The notes beneath the pieces are model-generated. The model ran no database searches. It saw only the letters and a list, made by a program, of their open reading frames with translations, and had not been told where the DNA came from. DNA of 64,000 nt, taken from the NCBI RefSeq assembly GCF_019039105.1, contig NZ_JAHPIV010000016.1, positions 1-64,000 of the forward strand, given 5' to 3'. Positions 32,401-40,740 of the stretch are shown here, one piece after another. Source of the stretch: Desertibacillus haloalkaliphilus (GTDB lineage: Bacteria > Bacillota > Bacilli > Bacillales > KJ1-10-99). Every line of letters starts with the position of its first letter. Positions within the stretch are counted from its first letter, which is position 1. The position numbers were made by a program, and so were the translations under genes.

Positions 32401-32631
32401 AATTTTCTCAATACTATCAACCGTCAACGGTTCAAAATAGACCACATCCGCACATGCTTCATCCGTCATGACTGTAGCAGGATTATTGTTAACAAGAATA
32501 ACTTTAATTCCTTCTTCTTTTAAGGCTAAACATGCTTGTGTGCCTGCATAGTCAAATTCTGCTGCTTGCCCGATGACAATCGGCCCTGAACCGATGACTA
32601 ATACTGTTGAAATGGATGGTTGTTTAGGCAT
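29434..32631 (-). CDS. carB: CarB, carbamoyl-phosphate synthase large subunit (arginine operon copy)
   Basis: This 1065-residue enzyme contains two ATP-grasp halves (about 1-400 and 550-930; repeated GSGPIVIGQAAEFDY and GSGPIRIGQGIEFDY) and a C-terminal MGS-like allosteric domain. With CarA it makes carbamoyl phosphate from glutamine-derived ammonia, bicarbonate and ATP. The location inside the arg operon makes it the arginine-specific copy; a pyrimidine copy would be elsewhere. Its ATG overlaps the carA stop by eight bases (ATGCCTAA). Confidence 0.96.
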   Translation of the reverse strand: MPKQPSISTVLVIGSGPIVIGQAAEFDYAGTQACLALKEEGIKVILVNNNPATVMTDEACADVVYFEPLTVDSIEKIIQKEKPDGLLATLGGQTGLNLALALHKQGILEKYDVDLLGTPIESIIKGEDREEFRALMHDLNEPVPESEIIETVEAAVAFANQVGYPIIVRPAYTLGGGGGGIVHNEEELRYIVAGGLDASPITQCLIEKSIAGFKEIEYEVMRDENDTCITVCNMENIDPVGVHTGDSIVVAPSQTLTDVEYQMLRSVSVKIIRALGIVGGCNIQFALDPNSKQYYLIEVNPRVSRSSALASKATGYPIARMAAKLSLGYHLHELLNPVTGHTYASFEPALDYVVVKFPRWPFDKFVHANRQLGTQMKATGEVMAIERNLESGFQKAIRSLEIKTNGLMLPALSDWDEQQLWDVIVNPDDRRFFAILELIRREVDIQDIHNRTRIDLFFLSSWKKLIGLEKLAKARQLASISTDELYQLKVHGFSDQWLAESWGESLEAVRQKRKAANIVPSYKMVDTCAGEFSSSTAYFYSSWRGEHDVDVSSSKKKILIVGSGPIRIGQGIEFDYCSVHGAISLKKMGYEAIIMNNNPETVSTDYEMADRLYFEPLTIEDVLNVVELEQVEGVIVQVGGQTAISLVEGLEKAGVTIYGTTNDTIDQLEDRARFYQFMNKVDVPHIPGVTAYDENELIEKAEEIGFPVLLRPSYVIGGQGMVIHSTKQELLDYIHDKEQTVMYPILIDAYLPGTEIEVDALTDGTDILIPGMFEHVEKAGVHSGDSMAITPPVSLTDDVKELVCTYTKQIAEGMDFKGIFNIQFVYHEETLYVIEINPRASRTVPILSKITGIQMIDYTIQLLLGKKLKEITTQVGYAKETPYYTVKAPIFSHAKLPGLDPLLEAEMKSTGELISIGHRHEEALKKAFAWSEGQIPALYQQEGMVFCDVVDEEWEAFVPSAKRLIELGFTLVAEQEKKLDGNNEVKAVSSFDSIVEESDALALISIPKKGHRTGSTKRQLALKNRLTVITELSTLEKMLASLTVEDAGVKSIQEWLGNVNESISS

Positions 32632-33703
32632 AGACTTTTTCTCTCCTCTTGCTGTTCATTTCTGCTACAAAGTTTAAAAAGATTGTTTCACTGTCACTTG
32701 GACCTGGGTGTGCCTCAGGGTGGAATTGAATTGATGTAATCGGAAGACAAGAATGAACCAAACCTTCGACAGAACCGTCATTAATATTTCGATAGCGAAC
32801 ATCAAACCCTGTTTTTTCAATGCCGTGTTCTCTCACGACATAGCTATGATTTTGTGATGTCATATACACTTGTTTACTCACAAGGTCCTGTACAGGTTGA
32901 TTCGCTCCACGATGACCAAAACGGAGCTTTTCTGTATCGCCACCAAACGCGAGTGCCAATAATTGATGACCGAGGCAAATCCCCATCGTTGGATAGCTGG
33001 AAGCTAGTTGCTTAATATCATCTAAGTAAGCTTCCATTTGCTTTGGATTGCCAGGACCGTTTGATAAAAGAATACCGTCAGGCGACAATTCATGAATGGT
33101 GTCAATGTCTGTATTGTATGGAACAACAGTTACTTTGCATCCGTATTTAACGAGAGCATCAACTATCGAACGTTTATATCCATAATCGATGAGGACTACA
33201 TGATGTTCACCTTCACCGAACGTCTCAATTGTCGTCGTGGACACTTCTTTTACAAGGTCACGTGTTCCAATTGGCTTTTTTGTTGCAAAATCAATGTTTG
33301 TTAAATCGTTCGTGATGATCGCTCCCATATCCCCTAATTCACGTATTCTTTTAACAACGGCACGCGTATCAATGCCAACAAGCATCGGCACATGTTGTTT
33401 TTTACAATGATCGGCAAGAGTTATTTTTGATTCATAATGAAAGCCATCATCACTGCACTCACTCATAACGACACCTGAGACTTGTGGTTTTATGCTTTCA
33501 TTATCAGCCTCATTTATACCGTAATTTCCGATTAGTGGGTATGTGAAGACGACAATTTGCCCTTTAAATGATGGGTCTGTAATCACTTCTTGGTACCCTG
33601 TCATTCCCGTAAAGAAAACAACTTCACCGTACACTTCTTCCTCTCCACCAAGCCATTCACCTTCAAATGTTTCACCTGTTGATAAGACGAGGTATCCTTT
33701 CAT
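32624..33703 (-). CDS. carA: CarA, carbamoyl-phosphate synthase small subunit
   Basis: This 359-residue glutamine amidotransferase subunit has an N-terminal CPSase small-chain domain (KGYLVLSTGETFEGEW) and a C-terminal class I GATase domain. The nucleophile Cys is in GICLGHQ and the His in IQFHPEAHPGP. I chose the ATG at 33703, with GGGAGGG nine bases upstream and the conserved MKGYLVL start. The longer frame adds ten residues without a ribosome site. It is coupled to carB. Confidence 0.95.
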   Translation of the reverse strand: MKGYLVLSTGETFEGEWLGGEEEVYGEVVFFTGMTGYQEVITDPSFKGQIVVFTYPLIGNYGINEADNESIKPQVSGVVMSECSDDGFHYESKITLADHCKKQHVPMLVGIDTRAVVKRIRELGDMGAIITNDLTNIDFATKKPIGTRDLVKEVSTTTIETFGEGEHHVVLIDYGYKRSIVDALVKYGCKVTVVPYNTDIDTIHELSPDGILLSNGPGNPKQMEAYLDDIKQLASSYPTMGICLGHQLLALAFGGDTEKLRFGHRGANQPVQDLVSKQVYMTSQNHSYVVREHGIEKTGFDVRYRNINDGSVEGLVHSCLPITSIQFHPEAHPGPSDSETIFLNFVAEMNSKRREKVYA

Positions 33704-33787
33704 CGTTAACCCTCCCTGTTGTTCATTCCGCATCGTATAATTATATCATTAGTAGTATTTTTATTCATTTATATTTAAAAAAAGAAG

Positions 33788-34927
33788 TTAATTTCTACAT
33801 TCACTTACTATCAAAGCGACAGCTTCGTCAATTTGCTCTTTTTTGACCGTAAACGCAGGCAATAATCGAATCACTTTAGGCCCAGCCACTAATACGAGTA
33901 ACCCTTTTTCTCGTAATCTCTTTACTTTTACACCGACATCTTCTTTACAAGCGATACCTACCATCAGCCCTTTGCCACGAACGTCTTCAACTTCTAGACA
34001 ATCAGACAATTCTTCTTTAAGTTTCGTAAGTAAATAATCACCTAATTCTTTTACCTGCTGCAAGCACTCATCACTAAAAACTTCCGTTAATGTAGCTTCT
34101 GCAGCTGCCATCGCCAGTGGGTTGCCACCAAACGTTGAACCGTGTGATCCGGGTCCAAACGATTCTTTTAAAAACTCCTTGCCGATTAATGCACCGACTG
34201 GAAAACCGTTCCCTAATCCTTTGGCAACCGTAATCATATCAGGATCTATACCATAATGCTTATAAGCAAAGGTTTCTCCTGTTCGACCGATCCCTGTTTG
34301 CACTTCATCGACAATTAAAAGGATGCCTTTTTGCTTACAAAGGCTTGAGATCCCTTGTATAAAATCAACTTGCCCAGGGTTTACGCCACCCTCTCCTTGT
34401 ATCACTTCAACCATAACGGCTGCGACATCTTCATGAATGGTCTCTTCAAAAGTCGCTAGATCATTGTATGGTAGATATTCAAATCCTGCTAACATCGGCC
34501 CAAAGCCTTGATGAATTTTTTCTTGTCCTGTTGCTGCCATGCTACCAAATGTGCGTCCATGAAACGATTGTTGAAAACTAATAATCTTATGTTTTCCTGT
34601 ATATTTTCTTGCTAGTTTTATTGCCGCCTCATTTGCTTCCGCTCCACTATTACAGAAGAATACGTAATCTCCACTCGAATGCTCCGTTAATAGCGCAGCG
34701 ACTCGTTCTTGCCCTTCGATTTCAAACAAATTCGAGACGTGCCAAACCTTTTTTAATTGCTCTTGTACAGCTGTTGTCACTTTTGGATGACAATGACCGA
34801 GGTTACAAACGGCGATCCCTGAAATAAAATCAAGATACTCTTTGCCGTTTTTATCAATAATTGTAGAGCCATTTGCTTCTTCAACTGCTATTTCCCATCT
34901 TGCATAGGTTGGAAATAAGGAACTCAT
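33788..34927 (-). CDS. argD: ArgD, acetylornithine aminotransferase
   Basis: This 379-residue PLP-dependent class III aminotransferase converts N-acetylglutamate semialdehyde to N-acetylornithine. The PLP lysine is in [15 protein letters not shown], with the substrate segment [17 protein letters not shown] chose the ATG at 34927 because GGAGGT lies nine bases upstream and [11 protein letters not shown] is a usual ArgD start. The ATG six codons earlier has no ribosome site. An 84-base gap to carA holds no clear terminator. Confidence 0.95.
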   Translation of the reverse strand: MSSLFPTYARWEIAVEEANGSTIIDKNGKEYLDFISGIAVCNLGHCHPKVTTAVQEQLKKVWHVSNLFEIEGQERVAALLTEHSSGDYVFFCNSGAEANEAAIKLARKYTGKHKIISFQQSFHGRTFGSMAATGQEKIHQGFGPMLAGFEYLPYNDLATFEETIHEDVAAVMVEVIQGEGGVNPGQVDFIQGISSLCKQKGILLIVDEVQTGIGRTGETFAYKHYGIDPDMITVAKGLGNGFPVGALIGKEFLKESFGPGSHGSTFGGNPLAMAAAEATLTEVFSDECLQQVKELGDYLLTKLKEELSDCLEVEDVRGKGLMVGIACKEDVGVKVKRLREKGLLVLVAGPKVIRLLPAFTVKKEQIDEAVALIVSECRN

Positions 34928-34966
34928 CGCTTGTGACACCTCCATAATCTAAACATTTTATTCTTG

Positions 34967-35749
34967 TTATACTTGAGTAGTTACTTTGCCTTTTGTGAGC
35001 TTTGTTCCAACGATCTCTCCTTGCTGGTCGAGTGTTGAACCTTTTCCATTAATAATCATTACTGCATGAATGTTTCCTTGTAAGCTTTTAATCGCAGCTG
35101 TCACTTTCGGTATCATCCCACCGTATATCGTACCGTTCTCTATCATGTTCTCAACCTCAGAAATTGTGACTTGCTCTAGTAATTGGCCGTCATCTAAAAT
35201 TCCTGGAACATCGGTGACAAACACTAGCTCAGAAGCACCTACGCCATCAGCAACAGCGCCTGCTGCACTATCTGCGTTAATATTATAACGTTCACCATCG
35301 TCTCCATAGCCGATCGGTGCAATCACTGGAATAATCTTATTTTCTATCATCTGTTCTAGTAAATCAGCATTAACATTTACGGCCTCTCCTACAAAGCCAA
35401 GATTTTCTTTATCTAAAGGTTCTGCTTTTAGGAGTTTTCCATCACAGCCAGAAAGTCCAACACTGTTTAAGCCAACCGCTTGGAACTTCGAGACTAAGCG
35501 TTTATTCACTTTCCCACAAAGCACCATTTCCGCTGTATCCAATACATCTTCCGTCGTTTTTCTCAAACCATTAATGAATTCACTCTCAATTTCCAGCTTT
35601 GTTAACATTTTATTAATTTCTGGGCCACCACCGTGGACGATAATTGGCGATTTCCCCGCATTTTGTAATGCTTTAATACTTAAGAAAAAGTCATTTGAAA
35701 GTTCCGCAATCGTACTTCCTCCACATTTGACAACGACGATTTCACTCAT
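34967..35749 (-). CDS. argB: ArgB, acetylglutamate kinase
   Basis: This 260-residue amino acid kinase phosphorylates N-acetylglutamate. Glycine-rich segments VVKCGGS (residues 6-12) and VHGGGPEINKML bind ATP and substrate. The C-terminal NADSAAGAVADGV segment is typical. It lacks the N-terminal extension of arginine-inhibited kinases, which fits a shorter Bacillus-type enzyme. The ATG at 35749 follows AAAGGAAG. Confidence 0.95.
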   Translation of the reverse strand: MSEIVVVKCGGSTIAELSNDFFLSIKALQNAGKSPIIVHGGGPEINKMLTKLEIESEFINGLRKTTEDVLDTAEMVLCGKVNKRLVSKFQAVGLNSVGLSGCDGKLLKAEPLDKENLGFVGEAVNVNADLLEQMIENKIIPVIAPIGYGDDGERYNINADSAAGAVADGVGASELVFVTDVPGILDDGQLLEQVTISEVENMIENGTIYGGMIPKVTAAIKSLQGNIHAVMIINGKGSTLDQQGEIVGTKLTKGKVTTQV

Positions 35750-35775
35750 GATTCTCTTCCTTTCTATTTTTACAT

Positions 35776-37008
35776 TTACGTTCTATAACCAGCATTAATG
35801 CGGACATAATCGTACGTTAAATCACAACCCCATGCTTTACCAAATCCATCAGCAACATGAAGGTCAACTGAAATTACAATCGTATCTTCCTGCAAGTACG
35901 CTGTCGCCTCTACTTCAGAAAATTCAGTCGGTTGACTGTCTTTTAACGTTTGAATGGAACCGAGTGAGATGTCAATTGTCTCGGGATTAATTTCAGCCCC
36001 ACTATATCCGATCGCACAAATGATTCGACCCCAGTTTGCATCCGTTCCATAGATTGCTGACTTCACTAAATCTGAACCAACGATTTGTTTAGCTACTTTC
36101 CCAGCCTCCTCATCGTCTTTTGCACCATTCACTTGGACTTCTATTAGCTTTGTTGCCCCTTCGCCATCACGAGCGATTTTTTTTGAAAGCTCTTCACTTG
36201 TCTTTTTTAACGCATAAACAAATTTATCCCAATCAGGATGGTCCTTTGTCAATGGTTCATTCTCAGCTAAACCGCTTGCCATCACGACGACCATATCATT
36301 CGTTGATGTGTCTCCATCAACCGTAATACGATTAAACGTTTGATCTGTCACCTCTGAGAGTGCAACTTGAAGCCATTCAGGTTCAATCATTGCATCTGTT
36401 GTGATAAATCCAAGCATCGTTGCCATGTTGGGGTGAATCATCCCTGACCCTTTAGCAACACCGCCGATATGCACTTCCTGATTGTTAATTTTCGTTTTAT
36501 AACATGCATGTTTTTTCACCGTATCTGTTGTCAAAATTGCTTCATTAAACTGGTCAGCAGCTTCAAAACTTGATTCTGGTTTTAGTTGTGTAATCCCATT
36601 ACTAATTTTTTCCATTGGCATAAATTCACCAATTACACCAGTCGAAGTGACTGCAACGTGATGTTCTGGTAGTGAGAATACATCTGCACCTTGTTTTCTC
36701 ATCGCGTAGGCATCCTCTTCTCCACGCTTTCCGGTACATGCATTCGCATTGCCACTGTTCACAATAATGGCACGGAGTTTTCCTTCCTTGGCAATACTTT
36801 CTTTTGTCACTTGTAATGGTGCAGCTTGAATCTTATTTAACGTATACACAGCTGCGCTGCTCGCTGGAACTTCACAAAGGATTGCTCCTAAATCAAGGCG
36901 CTTACGTTTAACACCTGTATAAACTCCTGTTGCTGAAAACCCTCTTGGGGTAATGATGCTACCGCCATCAACCGGTTGCGCCTTTAACTGCTCTGTTACT
37001 GAATTCAT
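35776..37008 (-). CDS. argJ: ArgJ, ornithine acetyltransferase / glutamate N-acetyltransferase
   Basis: This 410-residue enzyme of the ArgJ family transfers acetyl groups from acetylornithine to glutamate and, in bifunctional forms, from acetyl-CoA. The autocleavage site is in KGSGMIHPNMATMLGF, where the chain splits before the Thr of ATML to make two subunits. It closes the acetyl cycle, so no separate argA/argE is needed here. The ATG at 37008 follows GAGGTG. Confidence 0.95.
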   Translation of the reverse strand: MNSVTEQLKAQPVDGGSIITPRGFSATGVYTGVKRKRLDLGAILCEVPASSAAVYTLNKIQAAPLQVTKESIAKEGKLRAIIVNSGNANACTGKRGEEDAYAMRKQGADVFSLPEHHVAVTSTGVIGEFMPMEKISNGITQLKPESSFEAADQFNEAILTTDTVKKHACYKTKINNQEVHIGGVAKGSGMIHPNMATMLGFITTDAMIEPEWLQVALSEVTDQTFNRITVDGDTSTNDMVVVMASGLAENEPLTKDHPDWDKFVYALKKTSEELSKKIARDGEGATKLIEVQVNGAKDDEEAGKVAKQIVGSDLVKSAIYGTDANWGRIICAIGYSGAEINPETIDISLGSIQTLKDSQPTEFSEVEATAYLQEDTIVISVDLHVADGFGKAWGCDLTYDYVRINAGYRT

Positions 37009-37117
37009 GTTTATTCACCTCAAGTTTTTTTGAAAAAGTTCTCTATTAAGAACGTGTTTAAAAAGTGTTTTGCAATGGCTCCACTCGCTGTGCGCCTGCT
37101 AGGGAAAAACAAACTCT

Positions 37118-38155
37118 TTAAGGAAAGATCGGTGTAAAATCAAGACCTGCCTTTTCCTCAGCACCAATCATAACGTTTAAGTTTTGTACCGCTTGACCTG
37201 CAGCGCCCTTCATTAAGTTATCAATCACTGATACGACGGTAATTCGTCCTGTTCGTTCATCATAAGTGACACCGATGTCACAATAGTTTGATCCGTACAC
37301 TTCTTTCGTAGAAGGGAATTGACCTTCTTTACGAATACGTACAAACGGTGAACCTTGATACTTCTCCTCAAACAGCTTTCGCAGTTGCTGTTCAGTGATC
37401 GGCTTTGTTGCTTTACCGTAGATCGTAGCCATAATTCCTCGAGTCATTGGAACAAGATGAGTACTAAAGGTCACCGTCGAACACGACTCATCCCAAGCCT
37501 TCAACCCCTGCTCAATTTCTGGGATATGCTTATGTTGATTTACTTTGTAAATCTTAAAATTATCGTTCATTTCACTAAAGTGTGTGACTGCTGAAGGAGA
37601 GCGCCCTGCCCCTGTCACCCCAGATTTAGCATCTATAATAATTGAATCAGGTTCAACTAACTTTTCTTGAACGAGTGGTGCTAAGCCCAATAGAGTAGCT
37701 GTAGGATAACATCCTGGATTTGAAATCAGCTCGGCACCTTTGACAGATTCCTTCGCCCATTCGGTTAAACCATAGACCGCCTTATTCAGGACCTCTTCTG
37801 TTGCTGGTGTTTCTTTATACCACGTTTCGTATAAAGATGAATCTTTTAAACGCAGATCACCAGATAAATCAATAACTTTTAAGCCTTCTGATAGCAATTT
37901 TGGTGTGATCGCACTTGAAATCCCAGGTGGTGTTGATAAAAATACGATATCAGCTTTTTGTCCGATTAAAACTGGATCAATGTCTTCTAACTGCTGCGTT
38001 GCAAGTCCTTGTAGATGCGGATAACTTTCATCCATCGCTACACCTTGCTGTGATGATGAGTGAACTGATGAAAGTTCAACCTCAGGGTGATTGTGTAATA
38101 ATCGTATTAAGTCTGCTCCTCCATAACCCGTTGCTCCAATAATTGCTGCATTCAT
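37118..38155 (-). CDS. argC: ArgC, N-acetyl-gamma-glutamyl-phosphate reductase
   Basis: This 345-residue NADPH-dependent reductase starts MNAAIIGATGYGGADLIRLL, with the Rossmann GxTGxxG motif, and has the catalytic Cys in SNPGCYPTATLLG. I chose the ATG at 38155, with AAGGGGAG seven bases upstream. It is the first gene of the arginine operon and lies behind a near-consensus promoter overlapped by an ArgR-type operator. Confidence 0.95.
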   Translation of the reverse strand: MNAAIIGATGYGGADLIRLLHNHPEVELSSVHSSSQQGVAMDESYPHLQGLATQQLEDIDPVLIGQKADIVFLSTPPGISSAITPKLLSEGLKVIDLSGDLRLKDSSLYETWYKETPATEEVLNKAVYGLTEWAKESVKGAELISNPGCYPTATLLGLAPLVQEKLVEPDSIIIDAKSGVTGAGRSPSAVTHFSEMNDNFKIYKVNQHKHIPEIEQGLKAWDESCSTVTFSTHLVPMTRGIMATIYGKATKPITEQQLRKLFEEKYQGSPFVRIRKEGQFPSTKEVYGSNYCDIGVTYDERTGRITVVSVIDNLMKGAAGQAVQNLNVMIGAEEKAGLDFTPIFP

Positions 38156-38204
38156 GATCTGCTCCCCTTCCTCGTTTCTTCCACGTATCATTTATGTTGT
38201 GTCT

Positions 38205-38233
38205 ATTATAATGATGAATAAAAATAAATGCAA
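38205..38233 (-). promoter_or_regulatory. argC promoter with ArgR operator
   Basis: On the minus strand TTGCAT (38233-38228), a 17-bp spacer and TATAAT (38210-38205) make a strong sigma-A promoter. The spacer and -35 carry ATTTATTTTTATTCAT, which resembles the Bacillus ARG box CATGAATAAAAATKCAAK read in reverse. A second A/T-rich half-site lies at 38236-38250. Confidence 0.8.
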
Positions 38234-38346
38234 CTGTATTTTTATTTTTTGTTTAAATTTTCATTAAAGGCTAATAACTTCGCAATCCTTTATTGTGCCT
38301 TCACAGGTTTAGGTGGAAGAGCCATCACCTACTGCCCGTAAATAAA

Positions 38347-38382
38347 AATAACCTCCCTTCATTAATTATGCAGAGAGGTTAT
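38347..38382 (-). terminator. Terminator of cstA
   Basis: On the minus strand ATAACCTCTC pairs with GgGAGGTTAT, followed by TTTTATTT. Confidence 0.7.
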
Positions 38383-38442
38383 CTACGTTTCCCTATAAAT
38401 ATCATAAATTAAACAGACAAAGCTTATTGTTTTTACAACTTT

Positions 38443-39876
38443 TTATGCAGCTCGATCGCTTTCTTCTTCCTTATTCTTATCGTTCTTACTAATAATACGT
38501 AAGTACCAAACGAGTACGATAACCGTTATACTTACACCAATCAAGACTGACGTTTGATAAGGAAGCTGAAACCCTTCAGGTGCATAGAAAATATACGTAC
38601 CACAAACCGCTGTCATAAACAGAGCTGGGAGCCCACAAATCCAGTGCAGTCGTCCCTTTTTAAGCAAATACACAGCCCCTGTCCAGAGCATAACTGTTGC
38701 TACCACTTGATTTGTCCAACCGACATAACGCCATAAAAACGAATAATCAATTTGTGCTAAATAAAAGGTTGGAATGACCACAGGGATTGCCATTAACATT
38801 TTAAACCCTTTACTTTCTTTCTTCGTCACAACCTGTAGCAATTCAACAAGCATCATCCGTGATGAACGTAGCGCTGTATCACCGGTGGTTATCGGTAAAA
38901 TAATCACTCCTAATATGGCTAAAATTCCACCTAAAACACCTAACATCGATGTTGAAATTTCATTAACAACACCTGCAGGGCCGCCTGATGCTAACGCCTC
39001 ACCTAATCCGCCTGTCCCAGCAAAGAACGTCATCGCAGCGGCTGCCCATATCATTGCGATCACTGCTTCACCAATCATTGCGCCATAAAAGACCTTACGA
39101 CCATCCGACTCTTTCTTAAGTGTGCGCGCGATGACCGGACTTTGTGTTGCATGAAACCCAGAGATCGCACCACAGGAAATCGTCACCATTAATAGCGGCC
39201 AAATTGGAATCTCTTCAGGGTGTAAATTATCCAGTGTCAGATTTGGAATCGGCTGATCTTGAAACAGAAGACCAATTCCAATCGCTGTTGCCATAAATAT
39301 TAAGACACCACCGAAAATTGGATAAATTCTACCGATCACTTTGTTAATCGGTAATAACGCCGCAAGTAAAAAATAAGCAAAAATAATAAATAAAGCATTC
39401 ATAAAACTTAAAGATGTCACTTCAGCTAACAGTTCGGCGGGTCCTGCCGTAAATGCTGCAGCTACTAAAATCATCAGTACGATTGAAACTAGATTTATAA
39501 TCACTTTCATTGGCTTGCCTAGGTAGCGTCCAACGATTGATGGATACTGCTCACCGTTATGTCTAACTGATAGCATTCCTGAAAAATAATCATGGACGGC
39601 GCCGGCAAAGATGGCTCCAATAACGATCCAAATAAACGCTACTGGTCCATACAACGCACCTAAAATCGCCCCAAAAATTGGCCCTAACCCCGCTATATTT
39701 AATAATTGAATTAAACTACCTTTTATCCAGCTTATCGGCATAAAATCCATACCATCATTTTTCGTATTCGCAGGCGTCGGTCGATTGTCATCAATGATAA
39801 ATACACGCTCTACAAATTTAGAGTAAAAGGCATATCCAAAAAAGAGTAAAAGTAATGAAAATAAAAACGTAACCAT
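38443..39876 (-). CDS. cstA: CstA family carbon starvation/peptide or pyruvate transporter
   Basis: This 477-residue membrane protein has about fourteen helices and CstA signatures: GPIFGAILGALYGPVAFIWIVIG, AGAVHDYFSGMLSVRHNGEQYPS and GFHATQSPVIART. CstA-type proteins take up peptides or pyruvate when carbon is scarce. It is of the short type. I chose the ATG at 39876, with GAAGGA eight bases upstream. A cre-like site upstream suggests CcpA repression. Confidence 0.92.
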   Translation of the reverse strand: MVTFLFSLLLLFFGYAFYSKFVERVFIIDDNRPTPANTKNDGMDFMPISWIKGSLIQLLNIAGLGPIFGAILGALYGPVAFIWIVIGAIFAGAVHDYFSGMLSVRHNGEQYPSIVGRYLGKPMKVIINLVSIVLMILVAAAFTAGPAELLAEVTSLSFMNALFIIFAYFLLAALLPINKVIGRIYPIFGGVLIFMATAIGIGLLFQDQPIPNLTLDNLHPEEIPIWPLLMVTISCGAISGFHATQSPVIARTLKKESDGRKVFYGAMIGEAVIAMIWAAAAMTFFAGTGGLGEALASGGPAGVVNEISTSMLGVLGGILAILGVIILPITTGDTALRSSRMMLVELLQVVTKKESKGFKMLMAIPVVIPTFYLAQIDYSFLWRYVGWTNQVVATVMLWTGAVYLLKKGRLHWICGLPALFMTAVCGTYIFYAPEGFQLPYQTSVLIGVSITVIVLVWYLRIISKNDKNKEEESDRAA

Positions 39877-39972
39877 ATGTACCATCCTTCGCTGTTTTTA
39901 AGATGAAATTATTTTACTATCACTTTATTAGAAAAACAATATATTTTCTGAAAAAAATAAATCTTCTTTAAA

Positions 39973-39986
39973 TGAAAGCGTTTTAA
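39973..39986 (-). promoter_or_regulatory. cre-like site (CcpA) upstream of cstA
   Basis: TGAAAGCGTTTTAA matches the catabolite-responsive element pattern TGnAAnCGnnnnCA except at its right end. It lies 97 bases upstream of cstA. Confidence 0.6.
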
Positions 39987-40108
39987 CAAAAAAGACCTAT
40001 TATAAAATACTAATTTAAATAACTTCTCTACGAAAATCATCGATGAACTTTTTTGAACCACATGCTAAACTAAAAGAAGACATACATTCATATAAGGTGG
40101 TGACATGA

Positions 40109-40408
40109 TTGGAGGAGGAAATTAAGAATACAAAAGATAAGATGCTGAAGCAGTGGCAAGCTATGCAGTCGAGTTCGATTGATGACTCAGGAGAAGATGC
40201 TGATATTTTTGAACGTTTATTTTATATTATGACTGCTGAAATTAAAGAGTGGTATAAGCAATTACCATCCAAACCGAAAACACTCGAACAAGCATTTCAA
40301 TTGCCATTAATTGCTGAAATCGAGGAAGAGTTACCTGCACCACTTTTATTAAACTTTGAAACTGAAATTGAAATGATTGTTGAAGGCATTGAAAGAGAAG
40401 AGGATTAA
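40109..40408 (+). CDS. Hypothetical protein, 99 aa
   Basis: This acidic, helical cytoplasmic protein (EEEIKNTKDKMLKQWQAMQ, then DIFERLFYIMTAEIKEWYKQLP) is of unknown family. The start is a TTG at 40109, eight bases after GGTGG. An ATG four bases earlier is in another frame and stops after six codons. It is followed closely by a small membrane protein gene, so the two probably form a short operon. Confidence 0.65.
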   Translation: MEEEIKNTKDKMLKQWQAMQSSSIDDSGEDADIFERLFYIMTAEIKEWYKQLPSKPKTLEQAFQLPLIAEIEEELPAPLLLNFETEIEMIVEGIEREED

Positions 40409-40429
40409 TGAACGAAGGGAACGAACGTC

Positions 40430-40594
40430 GTGGACTTTTTCACATTAGCATTTCTAATTTTTATCGTTTATTTTATTTTTAAGATTGTTTATATTTCACG
40501 CTCTACCAAGGTACAAGAAAAGCACAAAAAAATTGCTTACTGGCTATATGGCTTGATGGTCGTTGCCTTGATTATTGTTTTGTTATTCTTTTAA
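40430..40594 (+). CDS. Small two-helix membrane protein, 54 aa
   Basis: A GTG at 40430 opens a 54-residue frame with two hydrophobic helices (about 4-21 and 39-54). They are joined by a basic loop, ISRSTKVQEKHKKIAYW. AAGGGA lies 10-11 bases upstream. It lies 21 bases after the 99-aa gene on the same strand. The clean topology and basic inner loop argue for a real gene. The function is unknown. Confidence 0.6.
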   Translation: MDFFTLAFLIFIVYFIFKIVYISRSTKVQEKHKKIAYWLYGLMVVALIIVLLFF

Positions 40595-40595
40595 C

Positions 40596-40672
40596 GTGCG
40601 TATTCAAAAAAGAGAACCAAAAGAGCTGGTCGGCTAAAATCGCAACGTCCTGTTGCATTTTGAACATCCTTT
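40596..40672. repeat. Dispersed repeat, copy 1
   Basis: It begins GTGCGTATTCAAAAAA and continues with GAGAACCAAAAGAGC, ending at AACATCCT. The copy at 44243-44300 has the same blocks in the same order. Confidence 0.45.
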
Positions 40673-40681
40673 AAAAGAAAG

Positions 40682-40723
40682 GGGCAGTCTTTAAAGGTTG
40701 AACATCACCTTCTAAAGACTGCC
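40682..40723. terminator. Bidirectional terminator beside the selenoprotein gene
   Basis: GGGCAGTCTTTAaaGGT pairs with ACCttcTAAAGACTGCCC around a short loop. It serves the convergent genes on both sides. Confidence 0.8.
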
Positions 40724-40740
40724 CTTTCTTCTCATCATTA

